From positions 86,354-150,353 of the forward strand of contig CAVOGD010000002.1 in the NCBI GenBank assembly GCA_963695155.1: a DNA stretch of 64,000 nt. Reading direction: 5' to 3'. The notes below the pieces were generated by a model. It made no database searches. It was not told where the DNA came from and saw only the letters and a list, made by a program, of their open reading frames with translations. The DNA comes from SG8-30 sp963695155. GTDB taxonomy: Bacteria > Pseudomonadota > Gammaproteobacteria > Steroidobacterales > Steroidobacteraceae. The translations under genes and the position numbers were made by a program. This document shows positions 59,027-64,000 of this stretch, one piece after another (within the stretch, counting starts at the first letter, position 1; every line of letters starts with the position of its first letter).

Positions 59027-59633
59027 ATGGATGATCCAACGATCGCCCAGGCGCAGGCGGACATGCGCATTGGGTATTACTTCGGCGCACCGGGCATCCT
59101 CGTGTCCGGCGTTGTCTGGCTGATTGCGGGGCTGGTGGCGCTCACTGTGTCTGAGCGCGGCTCCGTACTAGCCCTGCTCGTCGGTGGCGTGTGCATCTTC
59201 CCGGTCAGCGTGGTCGCATGCAGGCTGCTGGGGCGCGCTGGGTCTCACCACGCCGGCAATCCTCTGGGGCGCTCCGCCGCCGAAGGAACGCTCTGGCTCC
59301 TGGCGGGGTGTGCCATCGCCTACGGAATGCACGTGCTGCGCCTCGAGTGGTTCTTCCCCGTCATGCTGCTCATCATCGGCGGCAGGTACCTGACATTCCA
59401 GACGCTCTACGGGCTGCGCATCTACTGGGTCCTGGGCGCAACGCTGTGCGGCGCTGGCCTGCTGCTGGGACTGGCGCTCTTCCCGGTCAGCGTGGTCGCA
59501 TGCAGGCTCCTCGGGCGCGCCGGTCCCCGTCAGCGCGCTGTCCGGGGCCGCCATCGAGCTGGTCTTTGCGGCACTCGTCTTCGTCCAGGCCCGGCGCGCG
59601 CGCAGATCGCTGAGCGCACGAACGATGCGCTGA
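59027..59633 (+). pseudogene. DUF7010-like membrane protein, frameshifted by an internal duplication
   Basis: The start (DDPTIAQAQADMRIGYYFGAPGILVSGVVWLIAGLVALTVS) is that of the DUF7010 family. A 31-bp identical and about 46-bp similar segment at 59196-59241 recurs at 59478-59523, encoding FPVSVVACRLLGRAG a second time. After the second copy the native frame (VPVSALSGAAIELVFAALVFVQARRARRSLSARTMR) resumes in another phase and ends at TGA 59631-59633. The second copy replaced native codons and broke the frame. Confidence 0.7.
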
Positions 59634-59732
59634 AGGCGCGCATCACCCGGATGTGTGCCCCGTGCTGGTGCTGCAAGCGGCGCTTGCGGGCAGGCGGTCC
59701 GTGGCGTACACATTGCGACCGGGCGGTGACGA

Positions 59733-60857
59733 ATGGCGGGGGGCCGACACGTGACGACGAGACGGTTCGTATGGTGGGGCGTGGGCGTGCTGTCGCTGGC
59801 GTTCGTGGCGGCGCTGGTCGCCTACTGGACATCCGACAACGACTGCGGTGACGGCACAACCCCGAACGGCGAGTTGATGAAGGCCGTCGTCCATTGCGAT
59901 TACGGCGCGCCCGACGTCCTCAGGCTCGAGACCGTCGAGAAGCCCGTTCCGCAGGACAACCAGGTGTTGATCAGGGTGCACGCCGCGGCCGTCAACCCGC
60001 TCGACTGGCATTACATGCGCGGCACGCCCTATGTCATGCGCATCGGTACCGGGTTGCGCAAGCCGAAGGAGGCGCGCCTGGGCGTGGACTATGCGGGAAC
60101 CGTGGAGGCGGTCGGCAGTAGTGTTACGCGATTCAAGCCCGGCGATGAAGTGTTCGGCGGCCGCACCGGAGCGCTCGCCGAGTACGTCACCGCCCGCGAG
60201 GACCGGGCCGTTGTGCTAAAGCCGGCCAACGTCACGTTCGAGCAGGCCGCGGCCGTGCCCGTGGCCGGCCTCACGGCGCTGCAGGGCCTGCGTGACAGCG
60301 GCCGCATCCAGCCGGGCCAGTCGGTCCTTATCAATGGCGCATCGGGCGGCGTGGGAACCTTCGCAGTGCAGATTGCCAAGTCGCTGGGCGCAAGCGTGAC
60401 GGGCGTCTGCAGCACGAGGAACCTGGAGCTGGTCCGCTCGCTCGGCGCGGACCACGTAATCGACTACACGCAGCAGGACTTCACCGCGGGCGAGGATCGC
60501 TACGACGTGATCCTCGACCTGGTCGGGAACCGCTCGCTGCGGGAGAACAGGCGTGTCCTCAAGCCGGAGGGGACCTACGTCCTGATCGGCGGCGGCGGGC
60601 CGAACGACGGCCGGTGGTTCGGTCCCGTTCCCAAGGTCATTGCGGCCCTCGTGATGTCGCCATTCGTGGACCAGGAACTGGGCATGATGATGTCGGAACT
60701 GAACCAGCAGGACCTCACCTACCTGGGCGGCCTCATGCAGGACGGCAAGGTCACCGCGGTCATCGACCGGCGTTACCCGCTGGGCGAGACCGCCGAGGCG
60801 ATCCGCTATCTGGAAACGGGACGCGCCCGGGGCAAGGTCGTGATTAACATCGAATGA
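59733..60857 (+). CDS. NAD(P)-dependent alcohol dehydrogenase / quinone oxidoreductase, membrane-anchored
   Basis: A 374-residue medium-chain dehydrogenase/reductase. A hydrophobic segment at about residues 12-31 (FVWWGVGVLSLAFVAALVAYW) precedes the catalytic core, starting MKAVVHCDYGAPDVLRLETVEKP. The nucleotide-binding loop is INGASGGVGTFAVQIAKSLGA. The catalytic zinc ligands typical of alcohol dehydrogenases are absent, which points to the zinc-free quinone-reductase-like group. The substrate is unknown. Confidence 0.88.
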   Translation: MAGGRHVTTRRFVWWGVGVLSLAFVAALVAYWTSDNDCGDGTTPNGELMKAVVHCDYGAPDVLRLETVEKPVPQDNQVLIRVHAAAVNPLDWHYMRGTPYVMRIGTGLRKPKEARLGVDYAGTVEAVGSSVTRFKPGDEVFGGRTGALAEYVTAREDRAVVLKPANVTFEQAAAVPVAGLTALQGLRDSGRIQPGQSVLINGASGGVGTFAVQIAKSLGASVTGVCSTRNLELVRSLGADHVIDYTQQDFTAGEDRYDVILDLVGNRSLRENRRVLKPEGTYVLIGGGGPNDGRWFGPVPKVIAALVMSPFVDQELGMMMSELNQQDLTYLGGLMQDGKVTAVIDRRYPLGETAEAIRYLETGRARGKVVINIE

Positions 60858-60951
60858 CGAGGCCGGCGGCAACCAGATCCTCGTCGACCAGCACGTCTGA
60901 CACGGCCATGCGCGCGCGGTCGAAAGCCGCTGGCCGAACTCGAGACGGACC

Positions 60952-61413
60952 GTGAACGCGCTCGAACTGAAGGTCCCGCCCGCCGCCATCACCGCGATCA
61001 CCGCGGCAGCCATGTGGCTCGCCGCGACGCTCGCGCCCTCGATGGCCCTGGCCCTGTCCTGGCGAATGACCCTCGCGGCGGTATTCGCCGGCGTCGGCGG
61101 CGCGTTGGCCATCGCAGGAATACTCGCCTTCCGCAAGGCGAAGACCACGATCAACCCCCTGGAACCGGAGGCCACGTCGTCCGTCGTCACCTCAGGCGTC
61201 TACGGCATGAGCCGCAACCCGATGTACGTCGGCATCCTGTTCATCCTCGCGGGCTGGGCGGTCTTCCTTGCCAATGCCCTCCCATTCGCGTTCCTGCCGG
61301 CGTTCGTCCTTTACTTGAACCACTTCCAGATCGGTCCCGAGGAACAAATACTGTCGGCCCGGTTTGGCCACGAGTACGCTATGTACCTGCGGTCCGTGCG
61401 GCGGTGGCTATGA
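60952..61413 (+). CDS. isoprenylcysteine carboxyl methyltransferase family membrane protein
   Basis: A 153-residue membrane protein with four hydrophobic segments. The core motif SGVYGMSRNPMYVGILFILAGWAVFL and the end QIGPEEQILSARFGHEYAMYLRSVRRWL are characteristic of ICMT/PEMT proteins that methylate lipid or prenyl substrates with SAM. The start is GTG 60952. A second member lies in the integron (47914). Confidence 0.85.
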   Translation: MNALELKVPPAAITAITAAAMWLAATLAPSMALALSWRMTLAAVFAGVGGALAIAGILAFRKAKTTINPLEPEATSSVVTSGVYGMSRNPMYVGILFILAGWAVFLANALPFAFLPAFVLYLNHFQIGPEEQILSARFGHEYAMYLRSVRRWL

Positions 61414-61506
61414 AGCCCGACCATCACGTGATGAGGCGGGCCCGGGTTGCCGGCGTTGCGGAACTGCCCGGCCGCGGGACACGCGGCAGATGATGGGGGG
61501 GACACA

Positions 61507-62601
61507 ATGCACAAGCTGATAACAGCCATTCTGATGAGCACCGCCGGAATCCTCGCCGGCTGCTCCGCAGGCGAACGCGACCCGGCGAAATTGCCGCACT
61601 GGTCGTTCAATCCACAGATGATCTTCCCCGCCGACCGGTCCCTGAAGCGGCCCGAGGACGGCGTCGTCCTGACTGACGGCCGGCTGGTGGTCGCGGACCA
61701 GGCGGACGGCCTCAGGCTGGTGCTGGCCGACGGGTCGAGCCGGCCCTTCGGGAAGTTCGCCGCGGCCGGTTACGAGCACAGTCCGCCGCAAGTCGTGGGC
61801 GGCCCCAATGGAGTCACGCTCGAGCCAGGCGGCTCGCACATACTGGTCGCCGACGTGTTCCGCGGTGGAATCTACCGGGTCGACGTCGCCACCGAAGCGA
61901 CCGAACTCGTCTATCAGCACCCCTTCGGCGTCAACATGGCGCGGCGCGACCGCGCCGGCGGCATCTGGTTCACGCAATCGACGCAGAACAACCCGGAACG
62001 GGGCGAGACAGAGCTGTTTCGCGCGGTGGACGTCCCCACTCCCGATGGAGCGCTCTATTACCTGCCGACGGCGGATGGCGCCGACGCGCGCGCTGCGGAA
62101 CAACTCGTTGACGGCCTCTACTTCGCCAACGGCCTCGCCCTGGACGAAGACGCCGGCTACCTGTACGTGGCCGAGACCATGGGCAACCGGGTGCTGCGAT
62201 TCCGCCTGGACGTGGCAGCCGGCCAGGTCACCGACCGGGCTGTCGCATTCGAGGTGGTCAAGCCCGACAACCTCGAGTTCGACGAACACGGCCGGCTCTG
62301 GATCGCTCTGCCGATCCGCAGCGAGATCGTGGTGTTCGATCCGGCCACGGCGGTCGCCGAGTCGGTATTCCGGTTGTCGACCCCCGACACCGAACAGATG
62401 ATCGGGACGATCGAGACGCGCATCCGCGACGGCGCGCCGTGGCTCGATCTCATGACCCCGGAACTCTGGAATCCGGCCCCCGGACTGATGACGGGAATGG
62501 TCCTCTCGCCGGATGACGGGCACGTCTATGTGACGGGTCTCGGCAACGCACTCATCCAGTTGAAGCGCTGCAAGCACGACGGCCCGGTGATCACCCACTG
62601 A
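61507..62601 (+). CDS. SMP-30/gluconolactonase/strictosidine synthase-like lipoprotein
   Basis: A 364-residue putative lipoprotein (lipobox LAGC in ILAGCSAGERDP) carrying a six-bladed beta-propeller. Blade signatures are PEDGVVLTDGRLVVADQADG, GPNGVTLEPGGSHILVADVFRGGIYRVD, NGLALDEDAGYLYVAETMGNRVLRF and PDNLEFDEHGRLWIALPIRSEI. It is likely a calcium-dependent lactonase or a related hydrolase in the periplasm. GATGGGGGGGACACA stands before the ATG. Confidence 0.85.
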   Translation: MHKLITAILMSTAGILAGCSAGERDPAKLPHWSFNPQMIFPADRSLKRPEDGVVLTDGRLVVADQADGLRLVLADGSSRPFGKFAAAGYEHSPPQVVGGPNGVTLEPGGSHILVADVFRGGIYRVDVATEATELVYQHPFGVNMARRDRAGGIWFTQSTQNNPERGETELFRAVDVPTPDGALYYLPTADGADARAAEQLVDGLYFANGLALDEDAGYLYVAETMGNRVLRFRLDVAAGQVTDRAVAFEVVKPDNLEFDEHGRLWIALPIRSEIVVFDPATAVAESVFRLSTPDTEQMIGTIETRIRDGAPWLDLMTPELWNPAPGLMTGMVLSPDDGHVYVTGLGNALIQLKRCKHDGPVITH

Positions 62602-62667
62602 ATCCACCGACCGGCGGTCGCGGCGTACCGCATCCACTTTTTCGCACATGGCAACGAGCAAAGGCAG

Positions 62668-62895
62668 ATGACCAGAAAACGCGGCAGGGACATCGAGAAG
62701 GGCTACACGCGTCCGCAGTTCGCGGCAAAGCTGCGGCGGCTGGCCGACGCGGTTGAAGGCGGCCATCGCTTCGCCATACAGGTCGCGGGCGAGCGCATCT
62801 ACGTGCCCGCGGGGGCTGCCTTCACTGTCGAGCACGAGCGATCCGGCGCCGAGGAAGAGATCGAGTTCCAGATCAAGTGGAAGCGAAGCAGCTAG
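62668..62895 (+). CDS. amphi-Trp domain protein
   Basis: A 75-residue protein (MTRKRGRDIEKGYTRPQFAAKLRRLADAVEGGHRFAIQVAGERIYVPAGAAFTVEHERSGAEEEIEFQIKWK) with the amphi-Trp pattern: a helix AAKLRRLADAVEGG, strands with VP and the final E-x-Q-I-K-W. Function unknown; such proteins are short and often near nucleotide or regulatory genes. Start ATG 62668. Confidence 0.8.
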   Translation: MTRKRGRDIEKGYTRPQFAAKLRRLADAVEGGHRFAIQVAGERIYVPAGAAFTVEHERSGAEEEIEFQIKWKRSS

Positions 62896-63022
62896 CCAGC
62901 CGCACGCAGCTACGGTAGCGACGCGGCTGCGTCGCCGCAGCAGCGCACCTGAATGCCGCATCCCCGGACGCATGACCGGCGCGAACATGCGAGAATCGAC
63001 TGCAGGGAGGCGTGTAATCCAC

Positions 63023-63673
63023 ATGGCAGGCTCAAAGAAAAAGATCTTCGTGGCCATGGCCGGCAACATCGGCTCCGGCAAGACGACGGCGGCCAAGCTC
63101 ATCAGCCAGAAGTTCGGCTTCGAGCTGTTCGACGAGCCGGTCATAGACAACCGCTTCCTGCGCGACTACTACGCCGGAATGCACCGCTGGTCGTTCACGC
63201 TGCAGCTCGAGTTCCTGATCCGCCGGGTCGAGCACCACGAGCTGATCCGCACGGTGCCCAAGAGCTGCATCCAGGACCGCACCCTGTACGAGGACCCGGA
63301 GATCTTCGCCAAGTACCTGCACGGCCTGGGCTTCATGGACAACCGTGAGCTGGACCTGTACTTCGAGTACTTCAACCGGCTGAACCGCGACGTGCAGCAC
63401 CCGGACCTCATCCTGATCCTGACCGTCGACCGGGTGGAGACCCTGCTGCAGCGCATCCGTAAGCGCGGGCGCAAGGAGGAGGCCGGGATCGACGCGGCCT
63501 TCCTGACCGGGCTCAACGCCTATTACTCGACTTTCCCGCAGGTGTGCGAGAAGAAGTACGGCATCCCGATGCACCAGATCAACGTCGAGAAGCTCGACAT
63601 CCGCTCACGCGAGGGCAAGAAGGCGTTCTACGCCGAGGTGGAAACGGCCCTCAAGGAGAACAAGCTCGCATGA
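63023..63673 (+). CDS. deoxynucleoside kinase
   Basis: A 216-residue kinase of the dNK/dGK family. The P-loop GNIGSGKTT is near residues 14-22, followed by FELFDEPVIDN (the E-P substrate-binding element), QDRTLYEDPEIFAKYLHGLG (the DR-x catalytic motif) and the LID-type RIRKRGRKEE. It phosphorylates deoxyadenosine or deoxyguanosine for salvage. Start ATG follows GGGAGG. Coupled to the next gene by an ATGA overlap. Confidence 0.9.
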   Translation: MAGSKKKIFVAMAGNIGSGKTTAAKLISQKFGFELFDEPVIDNRFLRDYYAGMHRWSFTLQLEFLIRRVEHHELIRTVPKSCIQDRTLYEDPEIFAKYLHGLGFMDNRELDLYFEYFNRLNRDVQHPDLILILTVDRVETLLQRIRKRGRKEEAGIDAAFLTGLNAYYSTFPQVCEKKYGIPMHQINVEKLDIRSREGKKAFYAEVETALKENKLA

Positions 63674-64000
63674 CACGGCAGACCACGCGATTGCGCCACC
63701 GGCCACGGCGGCACCCGATGGCAAGCTGGCGACTGCCCGCCTGCCTGGCGCTGCTGCTGTTGGCCGAAACCGCCCGGGCTGCCTGCACCGTGGCAGCTCC
63801 GCAGTGCAGCGAGTGGATCGAGGTGCACGGCGGGCCGTCCCGCTTCCTCGTCTACCGCAGTCACCCGCTCGGCGAACGCAGCGAGGCCATCGAGCGGGCC
63901 GTGCTGATGATCCACGGCCAGAACCGCGATGCCGACAACTACTTCCGTCACGTGCTGGCAGCGGGGTTCCTGGCGGGGGCGCTGGACGACACCCTGATCA
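63670..64000 (+). CDS. exported alpha/beta hydrolase-like protein, 3' end beyond window
   Basis: The first 110 codons encode a signal peptide (WRLPACLALLLLAETARA) and the beginning of a domain with FLVYRSHPLGERSEAIERAVLMIHGQNRDADNYFRHVL. The VLMIHGQNRDADNYF segment is the oxyanion/HG element of many alpha/beta hydrolases. ATG 63670 overlaps the kinase stop (ATGA); ATG 63718 is another possible start. The gene runs off the window, so the family call is limited. Confidence 0.6.
   Translation, partial: MTRQTTRLRHRPRRHPMASWRLPACLALLLLAETARAACTVAAPQCSEWIEVHGGPSRFLVYRSHPLGERSEAIERAVLMIHGQNRDADNYFRHVLAAGFLAGALDDTLI

Overview
The window is a 64 kb piece of a GC-rich proteobacterial chromosome, most probably a gammaproteobacterium. 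The support is family-level: a periplasmic HiPIP, bacterioferritin with Bfd, RluB and HrpB next to each other, a hutH/hutU/hutI set, a bacterial PPDK, and repeats built on the core GGGGTCAGACCCC that are common in gammaproteobacteria. No rRNA or species marker is present, so the lineage is an inference.

Layout. 1-11.4 kb is ordinary chromosome: a thioredoxin-fold thiol protein, tRNA-Ile2(CAT), bacterioferritin plus Bfd with a Fur-like box, a CaiB/AMACR-like CoA transferase, HiPIP, rluB-hrpB, a repeat pair, DedA, VanZ and a frameshifted TPR protein. 11.2-24.5 kb is a minus-strand run of eleven genes; from the kinase onward they are translationally coupled. It encodes three lipoproteins, a membrane Ser/Thr kinase, a PEGA/FGE-fold protein, a Pro-rich exported peptide, a MotA/TolQ/ExbB channel subunit, an FHA protein, two VWA proteins whose N-terminal membrane segment resembles ExbD, and a last lipoprotein. 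I read it as an undescribed, kinase-regulated, ion-driven envelope machine. 24.7-42.9 kb is housekeeping: MFS, asd, M48 protease, PPDK, hutH-hutU, adenosine deaminase family, hutI, Dps, a thiol-dioxygenase cupin, and a frameshifted S9 peptidase.

42.9-55.8 kb is a chromosomal integron. An integron-type tyrosine integrase on the minus strand faces away from about 17 plus-strand units separated by attC sites (R'' RYYYAAC ... hairpin ... R' GTTRRRY). Their base composition is visibly lower in GC than the flanks. Cargo includes SIMPL, GFA, cupin, ABM, YjbR, isoprenylcysteine-methyltransferase-like, diheme cytochrome c and NhaA proteins, several lipoproteins of unknown function, two complete toxin-antitoxin pairs and one broken one. 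Several cassettes are decayed (frameshifts, internal deletions, 5' truncations) and several attC sites are reduced to 22-47 bp, so the array looks old and partly immobilised.

55.8-64 kb continues with small plus-strand genes of cassette-like character without attC sites (GNAT, VOC, DUF3224, TspO, DUF7010), then an alcohol dehydrogenase, an SMP-30-like lipoprotein, amphi-Trp protein, deoxynucleoside kinase and a partial secreted hydrolase running off the end.

Two otherwise intact genes (TPR protein, S9 peptidase) each carry a single extra base; these may be sequencing errors.
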